Shown: positions 7,121 to 13,603 of the stretch, piece after piece
How the letters are laid out: the number at the start of each line of letters is the position of its first letter
Position numbering within the stretch: the first letter of the stretch is position 1
Source: JANMEX01 sp031423755
GTDB taxonomy: Bacteria; Pseudomonadota; Alphaproteobacteria; Rhizobiales; Rhizobiaceae
Length of the DNA stretch: 13,603 nt
Assembly (NCBI GenBank): GCA_031423755.1
Contig: JANPGC010000305.1
Location: 1-13,603 of the forward strand
Direction: 5' to 3'
Program-made: the position numbers and the translations under genes
The notes under the pieces: generated by a model
Told to the model about the DNA's origin: nothing
The model's database searches: none
What the model saw: the letters and a program-made list of their open reading frames with translations, nothing else

Positions 7121-7948
7121 ATGGACAAGCGCGACCTCTCCGGCGAATTTCGCAAGCGCCTTAGCGCCTTGGTCGAAAGGTCCGGCCTTAACCAGTCAGC
7201 CTTCGCCGCCCGCGCCGGGCTGGACCGTTCAGCGCTGTCGCAATTGCTCTCCGGCGCATCCACCCGCCTGCCGCGCTCGGAAACGCTGGCCTCCATCGCC
7301 GCGACAAACGGCGTTACCATCGATTGGCTGCTTGGCCTCACAGCCCGCGAAGGGCAAACCGGCGAACTGCGCGCCGCGCTGGAAATCGGCGAAGGCGCTG
7401 ACGAGCCGGAACAGACTTTGCTCACCCGCTGGCACGAGGAGGCGGCCGGAACCAAAATCCGCTACGTCCCCGCAACGCTGCCCGATCAGCTGAAAACCCC
7501 CGCACTGATCGCCTTCGAGGCGCGCCATGCCGGGCGCACTGTCATCTCGCGCCAAGGGGAATCCGACCTCCGCCTCGCCTGGAACCGTCGCCCCGACACC
7601 GGCATGGAAGTCTGCATGCCGCGCCAGACGCTTGAACAATTGGCAGAAGGCCGCAGCCAGTTCGCCGGCCTCAGCCAAGCCGCCCGCCGCGAACAGCTGG
7701 ATCACATGGCGACGCTCTTGGACGAGCTATACCCATCCTTCCGCCTCTACCTCTACGACGCCCGCACCCGCTATTCCGCCCCCTACACAGTCTTCGGCTC
7801 AAACCGCGCCGCTGTGTACATGGGCGGGCTCTATCTGGTGCTGAACGCAATTGAGCCCGTGCGGACACTAACCCGGCACTTCGACGGGCTGGTTAGGGTC
7901 GCGAGCGTGCAGGCGCATGAAGTGGCGGCATGGGTGCGGGGGCTGTGA
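7121..7948 (+). CDS. XRE-type helix-turn-helix transcriptional regulator, divergent to the desaturase
   Basis: This 275-residue protein has an N-terminal Cro/CI-like DNA-binding domain (about 10-73: LNQSAFAARAGLDRSALSQL, then ETLASIAATNGVTIDWLLGL) and a C-terminal alpha/beta domain of about 170 residues (RWHEEAAGTKIRYVP onward, including FRLYLYDARTRYSAPYTVFG and AAVYMGGLYL). The latter looks ligand- or signal-binding but I cannot name its family. The ATG at 7121 is chosen because GGGAG ends 6 nt upstream; an in-frame ATG at 7058 lies inside the dyad-rich control region and lacks a ribosome site. Orientation and dyads suggest it controls the desaturase and PhnD-like pair and perhaps itself. 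It shows no close resemblance to the other XRE regulator here despite equal length. Confidence 0.88.
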   Translation: MDKRDLSGEFRKRLSALVERSGLNQSAFAARAGLDRSALSQLLSGASTRLPRSETLASIAATNGVTIDWLLGLTAREGQTGELRAALEIGEGADEPEQTLLTRWHEEAAGTKIRYVPATLPDQLKTPALIAFEARHAGRTVISRQGESDLRLAWNRRPDTGMEVCMPRQTLEQLAEGRSQFAGLSQAARREQLDHMATLLDELYPSFRLYLYDARTRYSAPYTVFGSNRAAVYMGGLYLVLNAIEPVRTLTRHFDGLVRVASVQAHEVAAWVRGL

Positions 7949-7955
7949 ACCCTTT

Positions 7956-7980
7956 AGCCTTCCCCGCGAGGGGGAAGGCT
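7956..7980. terminator. GC-rich hairpin between convergent genes
   Basis: Perfect 10-bp arms AGCCTTCCCC (7956-7965) and GGGGAAGGCT (7971-7980) surround GCGAG, eight bases after the regulator stop and before the gfa stop at 8004. The position between convergent genes suggests a bidirectional terminator. No T-run follows on either strand, so it may instead be a single-hairpin member of the rhizobial CCTTCCCC-type intergenic repeats. Confidence 0.45.
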
Positions 7981-8003
7981 GGCGACTCACTATCGCTTCC
8001 GCG

Positions 8004-8579
8004 TCACTTGCGCGCCTTGACCCCGGCATTCTTCGCCGCCTGCGTCGCCAGCGCGTCCATCAGCGCAGGCGACAGGCAGTCATAATAGGGCAGCCCCAGC
8101 GTCTCGAACCGCTTGCGGATACTCTTCATCTCCGACGGCGCGACACCGCTCTCAATCACCGAGGACACAAACGCCGCAAACTGCGGCTCCTGCCAGCCCT
8201 TGTCGTCCGACAATTCGACGTGGATGAAATCGAGCCCGTTGAATGCATGGTCCTTGCGCGTCACCGGCCCATACATGTGCACGCCGCAGCCGGTGCAGGC
8301 CATGCGCTGGATGAGCGCATTCTCGTCCACCACCTTCAGCTTCTTGGCACCGGACTTCACCTTCACCGCGCTGTGCGGCGCCACGGCCACAATGGAAAAA
8401 ATCGCCCCCTTCGGCTTCCAGCACTTGGTACAGCCACAGGCATGATTATGCACAACCTGCCCGGAGATCTCGACCGTCACCGGATCAGAAGCACAATGGC
8501 ACTTCAACGTGCCGCCGGAAAATGTTTTGGAACCCTTCTTGAAGCCATTATCGATGGCCGGATGCAACTTGATGGGCAT
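8004..8579 (-). CDS. gfa: Glutathione-dependent formaldehyde-activating enzyme (S-(hydroxymethyl)glutathione synthase)
   Basis: Gfa is described as accelerating condensation of formaldehyde with glutathione, feeding the glutathione-dependent formaldehyde dehydrogenase route; later work has questioned true catalysis and proposed a glutathione-carrier role. The 191-residue length and zinc-ligand pattern match the family: C27 and C29 (KCHC), C48, C50 and C53 (ACGCTKC), and C95 and C98 (ACTGC), spaced as in the Paracoccus enzyme. The start at 8579 (MPIKLHP) is fixed by a GGGGAGGA ribosome site; the frame runs open to 8708 but without support. It is cytoplasmic. It is divergent from the betaine-homocysteine methyltransferase and convergent with the regulator at 7121. 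Its presence fits formaldehyde release by methylglycine dehydrogenases such as the first gene. Confidence 0.93.
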   Translation of the reverse strand: MPIKLHPAIDNGFKKGSKTFSGGTLKCHCASDPVTVEISGQVVHNHACGCTKCWKPKGAIFSIVAVAPHSAVKVKSGAKKLKVVDENALIQRMACTGCGVHMYGPVTRKDHAFNGLDFIHVELSDDKGWQEPQFAAFVSSVIESGVAPSEMKSIRKRFETLGLPYYDCLSPALMDALATQAAKNAGVKARK

Positions 8580-8690
8580 AATGTCCTCCCCAGATGTGAT
8601 GCCGCAAGTAAGAGATTGCGGCTGATTTGGGGTGGGCGCAAGGGGAATGTGCGACTGACTCAAAGCGAAACCACGCCAGCGTTGATTGCT

Positions 8691-8719
8691 TTGACAACAC
8701 ATAAACATTTCTTTATATC
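8691..8719 (+). promoter_or_regulatory. Promoter of the methyltransferase gene with overlapping dyad operator
   Basis: TTGACA (8691-8696), a 17-bp spacer and TATATC (8714-8719) form a near-consensus housekeeping promoter 36 bp before the bmt start. A dyad, ATAAA (8701-8705) and TTTAT (8712-8716) with a 6-bp spacer, covers the spacer and -10 element, where a bound repressor would block transcription. The shape resembles my recollection of ATAAAG/CTTTAT operators for ArsR-type regulators of methionine-cycle genes in Alphaproteobacteria (SahR/SamR class). That assignment is inference. Confidence 0.6.
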
Positions 8720-8754
8720 CTTATCTCCCTACTCCAAACCCGCAAGGCTGTCCC

Positions 8755-9762
8755 ATGTCCCACCCGCTCGAAACCCTGCTCAATGAAAAAGGCGTGCTGC
8801 TGGCTGATGGCGCGACGGGGACGAACTTGTTTGCCGAAGGGCTCGAAGCCGGCGAGGCGCCGGAGGTTTGGAACTTTGAGCATCCGGACAAGATTGCCGC
8901 GCATCACCGCCAATTCGTTGAAGCCGGTGCGGATATCATTCTCACCAACTCGTTCGGTGGCACGCGCCAGCGGCTGAAGCTGCATCATTATCAGGACCGC
9001 GTGTTCGAGACCAACAAACGCGCCGCAGAAATCGCCCGCACCGTTGCCGATGCTGCGGGCCGCAAGGTGATTGTCGCCGGGTCTGTCGGCCCGACCGGCG
9101 AATTGTTCGAGCCGCTCGGCGCGCTCACCCATGCTGACGCGGTCGATGCTTTCCGCGAGCAGATCCGCGGACTGATCGCGGGCGGCATTGATGTTGTCTG
9201 GATCGAAACCATGTCCGCGCCGGAAGAAATGCAGACCGCCTCTGAGGCAGCGATTGCCGAGAACATGCCGTTCGTTTTCACCGCCTCGTTCGACACCGCC
9301 GGCAAGACCATGATGGGCATGCACCCGCGCGACATCCACAAGGTCGCCGAGCCGCTCAGCGAGAAGCCCTTCGCGGTCGGCGCCAACTGCGGCGTCGGCG
9401 CGTCAGACATTCTGGCGAGCCTCCTCGACATGACGGACGCGGACCCGTCGGCCAATGTCATTGTCAAAGGCAACTGCGGCATTCCCGAGTTTCGCGGCGC
9501 GGAAATCTTCTACTCCGGCACCCCCGACCTGATGAGCGAATATGCGCGCCTGGCAATAGACGGCGGCGCGCGCATCATCGGCGGCTGCTGCGGCACCAGC
9601 TACAACCACCTCGCCGCCATGCGCCACGCCATAGACGGCCACACCAAGCGCTCACGCCCGACTGTTGCCGAAGTGGTGGAGAAGATCGGCCCGATGAGGA
9701 ACACGGTTGCCGCAGTTCAAGGCAGCGAAGTGCGCAGGGAGCGCAAGGGGAGACGGGGGTAA
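8755..9762 (+). CDS. bmt: Betaine-homocysteine S-methyltransferase-like, zinc-dependent homocysteine methyltransferase
   Basis: This 335-residue homocysteine methyltransferase transfers a methyl group, most likely from glycine betaine, to homocysteine, making methionine and dimethylglycine. It has the TIM-barrel pattern LLADGATGTNL (15-25), ADIILTNSFGGTR (59-71), GSVGPTGE (109-116) and WIETMS (149-154). The zinc-thiolate ligands are C212 in GANCGVG and C278 and C279 in GGCCGT. The start at 8755 has AAGG 7 nt upstream. The C-terminal 15 residues are arginine-rich and presumably disordered. The single-domain size excludes full-length MetH; a homolog of its N-terminal homocysteine-binding module used with another methyl donor is the main alternative. 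The preceding promoter dyad suggests repression tied to methionine-cycle metabolites. Confidence 0.85.
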   Translation: MSHPLETLLNEKGVLLADGATGTNLFAEGLEAGEAPEVWNFEHPDKIAAHHRQFVEAGADIILTNSFGGTRQRLKLHHYQDRVFETNKRAAEIARTVADAAGRKVIVAGSVGPTGELFEPLGALTHADAVDAFREQIRGLIAGGIDVVWIETMSAPEEMQTASEAAIAENMPFVFTASFDTAGKTMMGMHPRDIHKVAEPLSEKPFAVGANCGVGASDILASLLDMTDADPSANVIVKGNCGIPEFRGAEIFYSGTPDLMSEYARLAIDGGARIIGGCCGTSYNHLAAMRHAIDGHTKRSRPTVAEVVEKIGPMRNTVAAVQGSEVRRERKGRRG

Positions 9763-9770
9763 AAGCGTTC

Positions 9771-10301
9771 ATGAAATCGTGGACTATCCGGCCAATCTCT
9801 GCAAGCCACCCAGCCTCAAAAGCGCATCAGGAATTTGCCGTCGAGATTGATCTGCCAAAAGCTTGTGTCAGCAACCCCATTGCTTTCAACGATGGGGATC
9901 ACTTTTTCTGCGTCTACCGGATCGCCCCTATCCAGCAGGCAAGAGCCGGGCAAATCTCGACGTCAGATGTCAAGAAGATCGCCATCATTCAATCTGACTC
10001 CTGCTGGGATATGCGTTTTGGCTATCCCAACGACGATGCTATTTCGGGTCACCGGCTATACGACAAAGGTTTGTCTGCCTCTACCACAGTTGAAGTATTA
10101 AATTCGTCGTGGATCGCCGGCATGGAAAAGGCGAACCGCGTGCATCACAATCACCATGCAGACTTGTTCAGCGATTTGCGCCATTTCATCATACAATTTC
10201 ACGACACAATGTTGGAGTTCATAGCCAAGGACTTAGAAGTGTTTACAGCTGACGGGCCGGAAAGGCCGCTGTTCAAGCAAATTGTGAGTCAGACAATTTG
10301 A
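9771..10301 (+). CDS. Conserved hypothetical protein, function unknown
   Basis: A 176-residue soluble protein without signal peptide or membrane segments. The recognisable core is IQSDSCWDMRFGYPNDDAIS (73-92), GHRLYDKGL (93-101), VLNSSWIAGMEKANRVHHNH (109-128) and LRHFIIQFHDTMLEFIAKDL (136-155). I recall this W-x-x-RFG-x-PN, VLNSSW and RHF-FHD-EF-A pattern from scattered uncharacterised bacterial proteins of similar length. No catalytic assignment is possible, although conserved His, Asp and Glu residues are frequent. The gene begins 8 bp after the methyltransferase stop, but the ribosome site is weak and base composition is lower in GC than its neighbours, suggesting later insertion rather than an old operon partner. 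It converges on the VIT transporter gene. Confidence 0.75.
   Translation: MKSWTIRPISASHPASKAHQEFAVEIDLPKACVSNPIAFNDGDHFFCVYRIAPIQQARAGQISTSDVKKIAIIQSDSCWDMRFGYPNDDAISGHRLYDKGLSASTTVEVLNSSWIAGMEKANRVHHNHHADLFSDLRHFIIQFHDTMLEFIAKDLEVFTADGPERPLFKQIVSQTI
10278..10300. other. Inverted repeat spanning the end of the hypothetical gene
   Basis: Perfect 8-bp arms CAAATTGT (10278-10285) and ACAATTTG (10293-10300) surround GAGTCAG and include the first two bases of the stop codon. The stem is AT-rich and lacks a T-run, so terminator function is weakly supported; it may be a weak 3'-end structure or a protein-binding dyad. The remaining 94 bp to the convergent gene show nothing else convincing. Confidence 0.3.
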
Positions 10302-10395
10302 TGGGTTGCCACGTTCGTTGAGAAGCCGACGCGATGTCGTTCCAACAACTTTGCGAGGCCACATTCTCACGAACGGCAACACCGTCTGGCCGAGC

Positions 10396-11091
10396 CTAAA
10401 CCGCCGTCCCGACCAGCGCGCCAATCCCCGCCGTTGCCGCCATGGCCAATGCGCCCCAAAACGTCACACGTGCAGTGGCCTTGATCACATTGGCCCCGCC
10501 TGCCCGCGCGCCGATGGCGCCGAGCAGCGCCAGGAAAAGCAGCGAGGCGACTGACACGGCCGGCACCAGATATTGCGCTGGCGACACCAGAACCATCGCC
10601 AGCGGCATGGCAGCGCCGGCGGCAAATGTGAGCGCCGACGTCAGCGCCGCCTGCACCGGTCGGGCAGCGGTGACGTGCGAAATGCCAAGCTCATCGAGCG
10701 CATGCGCGCCAAGCGCATCTTTTGCCATCAGCTGATCCGCCACCTGCAGCGCCAGTGTCTCATCCAGCCCGCGCTTGACATAGATTCGCTGAAGTTCTTG
10801 CCGCTCCAATTCAGGCTGCGCTGCAAGCTCTTTGGTCTCGCGGGCGATGTCGGCCCTTTCCGTATCCGACTGCGAACTGACCGACACATACTCACCCGCA
10901 GCCATCGACATCGCGCCCGCGACGAGCCCGGCAATCCCGGATACCAAAACATCACCCGTCGCAGCAGAAGCGGCAGCAACGCCGACAATCAGGCTGGCCG
11001 TCGAGACTATTCCGTCATTGGCACCAAGCACAGCCGCGCGCAGCCAGCCGATGCGGGCAACAAGATGGTTCTCGGTGTGCAATCGGCTCAT
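10396..11091 (-). CDS. VIT1/CCC1-family iron/manganese transporter
   Basis: A 231-residue inner-membrane protein with the family arrangement. TM1 (about 17-41) contains GANDGIVST; TM2 (about 46-70) ends in GAMSMAAGEYVSV. A charged cytoplasmic loop (about 72-143) is rich in Glu and Lys and is the usual metal-binding region. Three further hydrophobic segments follow at about 146-168, 172-196 and 206-229. Family members move ferrous iron or manganese out of the cytoplasm (or into vacuoles in plants and yeast), usually for detoxification. It lacks the N-terminal ferritin-like domain of rhizobial MbfA. The start has a strong AGGAGA site and overlaps the OsmC-like stop by 4 bp (ATGA), suggesting coupled expression. 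No iron-responsive operator was identified. Confidence 0.92.
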   Translation of the reverse strand: MSRLHTENHLVARIGWLRAAVLGANDGIVSTASLIVGVAAASAATGDVLVSGIAGLVAGAMSMAAGEYVSVSSQSDTERADIARETKELAAQPELERQELQRIYVKRGLDETLALQVADQLMAKDALGAHALDELGISHVTAARPVQAALTSALTFAAGAAMPLAMVLVSPAQYLVPAVSVASLLFLALLGAIGARAGGANVIKATARVTFWGALAMAATAGIGALVGTAV

Positions 11092-11492
11092 GTTTTTCTC
11101 CTGATTTCGCCGGTGAGATTCACCGCCTCCGCCACCGTGTTCGATATCGTCCCGAACTTGCGAACATTCTTGTGCAGCAACTCCAGCCGCTGGTCGATTT
11201 CGTCCGTGTCGACAGTGAGCACATAGCTGACGGATATCATTTTCGGCGGGCTGTCCTGCCGCTCGCCATGCAGGCTGACAGTGACGCCGCGCATGTCAAA
11301 ATCCAGCATCGGCGTTACCCGCTCAATGCCCTTGATCATGCAGGCGGCAATCGACGCAAGGAACAGCTCCGCCGGATTGAACGCGTCAAGCCGCCCGGCC
11401 ATGTCGGTGTCCAGAACGATCTGCGCCTGCTTGGCATGTGCCAAACTGCTGTGGCTGTCCACGCGGATTGCCGAAACATCGTAGGTCAGCAT
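11088..11492 (-). CDS. OsmC-like family protein with a single cysteine
   Basis: A 134-residue cytoplasmic protein of the OsmC/Ohr superfamily. The helix FNPAELFLASIAACMIKGIE (38-57) carries the superfamily Glu (E42) and first reactive-position Cys (C51). The second redox cysteine seen in hydroperoxide-reducing Ohr/OsmC proteins is absent: the expected position reads GTISNTVAEA, with Gly in place of Cys, and C51 is the only cysteine in the protein. Classical two-cysteine peroxidase chemistry is therefore unlikely; a one-Cys or YhfA-like non-peroxidase role fits better. The start at 11492 has GGAG about 7 nt upstream; the frame stays open to 11750 only as antisense-type extension. It is translationally coupled to the metal transporter and lies 76 bp downstream of the glucosidase. 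Confidence 0.85.
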   Translation of the reverse strand: MLTYDVSAIRVDSHSSLAHAKQAQIVLDTDMAGRLDAFNPAELFLASIAACMIKGIERVTPMLDFDMRGVTVSLHGERQDSPPKMISVSYVLTVDTDEIDQRLELLHKNVRKFGTISNTVAEAVNLTGEIRRKT

Positions 11493-11568
11493 TGAGGCGC
11501 TCCAGCGTTGCGATGGTGGCGAATCTAGCCAGATGGCGGCTGCTCCGCATTGACCTGCGACAAGGCCG

Positions 11569-13149
11569 TCAGCCCAAGTCCCGCACCCACACAAAGCCCA
11601 TCGGCTCCACCGCCGCGCCCTCGCCGCTTGCCAGCAGCACCTCGCCGTTGGGTGCAGGCCCCGACTTCTTTCCGAAATTATAGGCGCAGGTGATCGTCTC
11701 GCCGCCTGCCTTGCGCTGCCAGACCAGCAGATCGCCGCTTGCTTCGACAATGGAGATGCTGCCGTGCCGCAGTGCCTCGCTCCGTTGCCGGATGCGGATT
11801 GCCTTGCGGTAGAAGTTCAGCAGCGAACTCGCGTCCGCCTCCTGCCGCGCCACGGCCAGCGGCAGGTGCGATGCCTCCACCGGAAGCCAGGGCTTGGCCG
11901 CGCCAAACCCAGCGTCGGGCGTGTCCGACCAGGGAAACGGCGTGCGGCAGCCGTCGCGGCCCTTGTAATCGGGCCAGAAAGTCTTGCCCGCCGGGTCCTG
12001 CAAATCCTCAAACTTGATATCGGCCTCGGTGAGGCCAAGCTCCTCGCCCTGATAAAGGCAGAGCGAGCCGCGCAGGCCGAGCAAAAGCCCTGCCGCAAAC
12101 CGCGCCGTCACTGCCGGATCGCCGCCCGGCCCGGTCCAGCGCGAGGCGTGACGCATGCAGTCATGGTTGGAAAAAGCCCAGCACGGCCACGCGCCGCCGG
12201 ACTCGCGCTCGAACCGCTCAATGATCCGGGCAAAGTGCGCGGGGGTGCAAAGCGGGCTGAGGAAGTCGAACCCGTAGCACATGTGCACCTTGTCGCCGGA
12301 GCCGGCGTACGCGGCCATCAGTTCCATGGTGCGCACGGAATCATCGCCGACCTCGGCAAGGCTGGTTGTCGCGCCAAACTCATCCAATAGCGCCCGCAGC
12401 CTTTGCAGGAAGGGCAAGAGCGCATCTTGGCTCTTGTCGTAAAGGTGCTGCTGGTAGGCGTACGGGTTGGCGAGCGGCTGCTCGGATAGCGAGGGATCAG
12501 CTGCTGGCGGATTGGATTTCAGCGACGGATCGTGCATGGCAAAATTCAGCGCATCAAGCCGGAACCCGTCTGCCCCCCGTTCCAGCCAGAAGCGCATGTC
12601 GGCAAGGATGGCGTCCTGGACCTCGCTGTTGTGGTAGTTAAGACCGGGCTGCTCCTTGAGGAAATGGTGCAGGTAATACTGCCGCCGCCGCGTATCGAAC
12701 TGCCAGGACGAGCCGCCGAACACCGACAGCCAATTGTTGGGCGGCGAGCCCTCCGACTGCATGTCGCCCCAGACATACCAGTCGGCCTTGGGATTGTCGC
12801 GCGAGGACCGGCTTTCGACGAACCATGGATGCTCATCGGACGTATGGCTGACAACGAAATCGACAAGCACCTTAAGGCCGAGACTGTGCGCCTTGGCCGC
12901 GAGCGCGTCGAAATCGGCAATTGTGCCGAACTGCGGATCGACCGCGCAATAGTCCGAAACGTCGTAGCCGAAATCCTTCTGCGGCGACTTGGCGAAAGGC
13001 GCAATCCAGATGGCGTCAACGCCGAGCGAGGCGACATAGTCGAGCTTTTCGGCAACGCCTTTCAGGTCGCCGATGCCATCGCCGTTCGAGTCGCGGAACG
13101 ACCGCGGGTAGATTTCATATACAAGTCCGCCGCACCACCAGTCCGCCAT
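11569..13149 (-). CDS. GH13 family alpha-glucosidase (oligo-1,6-glucosidase-like)
   Basis: This 526-residue cytoplasmic enzyme should hydrolyse alpha-glucosidic bonds in imported oligosaccharides such as sucrose, maltose or trehalose-type sugars. The GH13 barrel is clear: YEIYPRSFRDSNGDGIGDL (11-29), DFVVSHTS (97-104), DGFRLDA (194-200) with nucleophile D199, SLAEVGD (263-269) with acid/base E266, and FSNHD (326-330) with the third acid D330. A C-terminal beta domain follows (about 455-526). There is no signal peptide. The start is fixed by GGGAGG upstream. It resembles rhizobial AglA-type glucosidases, but no sugar-transporter genes are visible here, so it appears to stand apart from an agl-type operon, and exact specificity is open. 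It follows the hydroxybutyrate dehydrogenase after 67 bp on the same strand. Confidence 0.92.
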   Translation of the reverse strand: MADWWCGGLVYEIYPRSFRDSNGDGIGDLKGVAEKLDYVASLGVDAIWIAPFAKSPQKDFGYDVSDYCAVDPQFGTIADFDALAAKAHSLGLKVLVDFVVSHTSDEHPWFVESRSSRDNPKADWYVWGDMQSEGSPPNNWLSVFGGSSWQFDTRRRQYYLHHFLKEQPGLNYHNSEVQDAILADMRFWLERGADGFRLDALNFAMHDPSLKSNPPAADPSLSEQPLANPYAYQQHLYDKSQDALLPFLQRLRALLDEFGATTSLAEVGDDSVRTMELMAAYAGSGDKVHMCYGFDFLSPLCTPAHFARIIERFERESGGAWPCWAFSNHDCMRHASRWTGPGGDPAVTARFAAGLLLGLRGSLCLYQGEELGLTEADIKFEDLQDPAGKTFWPDYKGRDGCRTPFPWSDTPDAGFGAAKPWLPVEASHLPLAVARQEADASSLLNFYRKAIRIRQRSEALRHGSISIVEASGDLLVWQRKAGGETITCAYNFGKKSGPAPNGEVLLASGEGAAVEPMGFVWVRDLG

Positions 13150-13216
13150 TGATGCCTCCCGCCAAAGCCATCACACATCGTAAGGCGCAGTCAATGTATC
13201 GGCAAGCCGGATCGCC

Positions 13217-13603
13217 CTACTCCATGAACCAGCCATGGCTGACCACCAGTGACTGGCCAGTCAGCGCATTGGTCTCAAACCCAGCGAACATGAGCGCGAC
13301 CTCGGCCACATCATCAATCGTCGTGAATTCGCCGTCCACCGTCTGGCCAAGCATCACCTTCTTGACCACCTCGTCCTCGGAAATGCCAAGCGCCTTGGAC
13401 TGTTCCGGAATCTGCTTTTCGACAAGCGGCGTGCGCACGAAACCGGGGCATATGACGTTGGAGCGGACGCCGTGCTTGCCGCCTTCCTTGGCGATGACTT
13501 TCGAGAGGCCGATCAGCCCATGCTTGGCCGTCACATAGGCAGATTTTAGCGGTGAGGCCTCCTTGGAATGCACCGATCCCATGAAAATGATCGAGCCGGA
13601 GAC
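13217..13603 (-). CDS. bdhA: 3-hydroxybutyrate dehydrogenase, C-terminal half (cut by window edge)
   Basis: The visible 128 residues are the C-terminal half of a short-chain dehydrogenase/reductase; the N-terminal NAD-binding part lies beyond the right edge. The catalytic set is present: Ser in SGSIIFMGSVHS, Tyr and Lys in SAYVTAKHG, followed by CPGFVRTPLVEKQIPEQ and a C-terminal ALTGQSLVVSHGWFME. These closely match bacterial D-3-hydroxybutyrate dehydrogenases, which interconvert 3-hydroxybutyrate and acetoacetate during polyhydroxybutyrate breakdown. Full-length enzymes are about 260 residues, so roughly half is missing only because of the window boundary. The gene ends at TAG (13219-13217), 67 bp before the glucosidase start, and the two may be cotranscribed. 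Confidence 0.92.
   Translation of the reverse strand, partial: VSGSIIFMGSVHSKEASPLKSAYVTAKHGLIGLSKVIAKEGGKHGVRSNVICPGFVRTPLVEKQIPEQSKALGISEDEVVKKVMLGQTVDGEFTTIDDVAEVALMFAGFETNALTGQSLVVSHGWFME

Noticed and set aside
3795..7948. The two XRE regulators, both exactly 275 residues, as a recent duplication
   Set aside because: Outside the general helix-turn-helix pattern the sequences do not align by eye, so equal length appears coincidental.
7917..8786. Plus-strand open frame of 289 codons across the gfa region
   Set aside because: It is antisense to gfa, whose zinc-ligand motifs and ribosome site are clear; the plus-strand translation is arginine/histidine-rich without domains and runs into the bmt promoter and start.
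9716..9762. Arginine-rich C-terminal tail of the methyltransferase as a possible repeat-derived extension
   Set aside because: The DNA has GGGAG-like runs but no hairpin or recognisable element, and I recall similar basic tails in rhizobial homologs.
10312..10375. Imperfect long-range inverted repeat (CGTTCGTTGAGAA and TTCTCACGAACG) between the convergent genes
   Set aside because: The arms require an unpaired base and are separated by about 40 bp with no further symmetry, so chance pairing is likely.
12532..13152. Plus-strand open frames opposite the glucosidase
   Set aside because: They are antisense to a GH13 enzyme with all catalytic residues and show low-complexity, arginine-rich translation.

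Overview
The window looks like a chromosomal segment from an alphaproteobacterium of the Hyphomicrobiales (rhizobia-related, Mesorhizobium/Phyllobacteriaceae-like). The evidence is high-GC coding sequence with strong GGAGG-type ribosome sites, small rhizobial-type intergenic palindromes (one next to the first gene, a different one inside a coding region), and a typical gene set: a dimethylglycine/sarcosine dehydrogenase-like flavoprotein, a betaine-homocysteine methyltransferase, Gfa, a 3-hydroxybutyrate dehydrogenase and a GH13 alpha-glucosidase. The genus is inferred from protein resemblance alone.

Layout. (1) 1-2692: palindromic repeat, then a complete 851-residue FAD/folate demethylating dehydrogenase. 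(2) 2693-5111: a visibly more AT-rich accessory stretch with a secreted four-cysteine protein, a degraded copy of a small secreted cysteine-rich protein, an 81-residue helical protein, an XRE-type regulator and the intact copy of the cysteine-rich protein. (3) 5192-7948: a fatty acid desaturase overlapped by 4 bp with a PhnD-like binding protein (minus strand), and a divergent XRE-type regulator (plus strand) across a dyad-rich 172-bp spacer. The PhnD-like gene carries an in-frame palindromic repeat. (4) 8004-9762: gfa and a betaine-homocysteine methyltransferase, divergent, with a near-consensus promoter covered by an ATAAA/TTTAT dyad. (5) 9771-10301: a lower-GC uncharacterised gene. (6) 10396-13603, all minus strand: the C-terminal half of a 3-hydroxybutyrate dehydrogenase, a GH13 alpha-glucosidase, a one-cysteine OsmC-like protein and a VIT-family metal transporter, the last two overlapping by 4 bp.

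How they fit together. The flavoprotein, Gfa and the methyltransferase form a loose one-carbon theme. Betaine would donate a methyl to homocysteine, giving dimethylglycine. A dimethylglycine or sarcosine dehydrogenase would release the remaining methyls as methylene-folate or formaldehyde, and Gfa is linked to glutathione-dependent formaldehyde handling. The desaturase, PhnD-like protein and divergent regulator look like one regulated unit, possibly membrane-lipid related. No CRISPR array, phage module, transposase, tRNA or rRNA was recognised. The most unusual feature is the palindromic repeat translated inside the PhnD-like protein.
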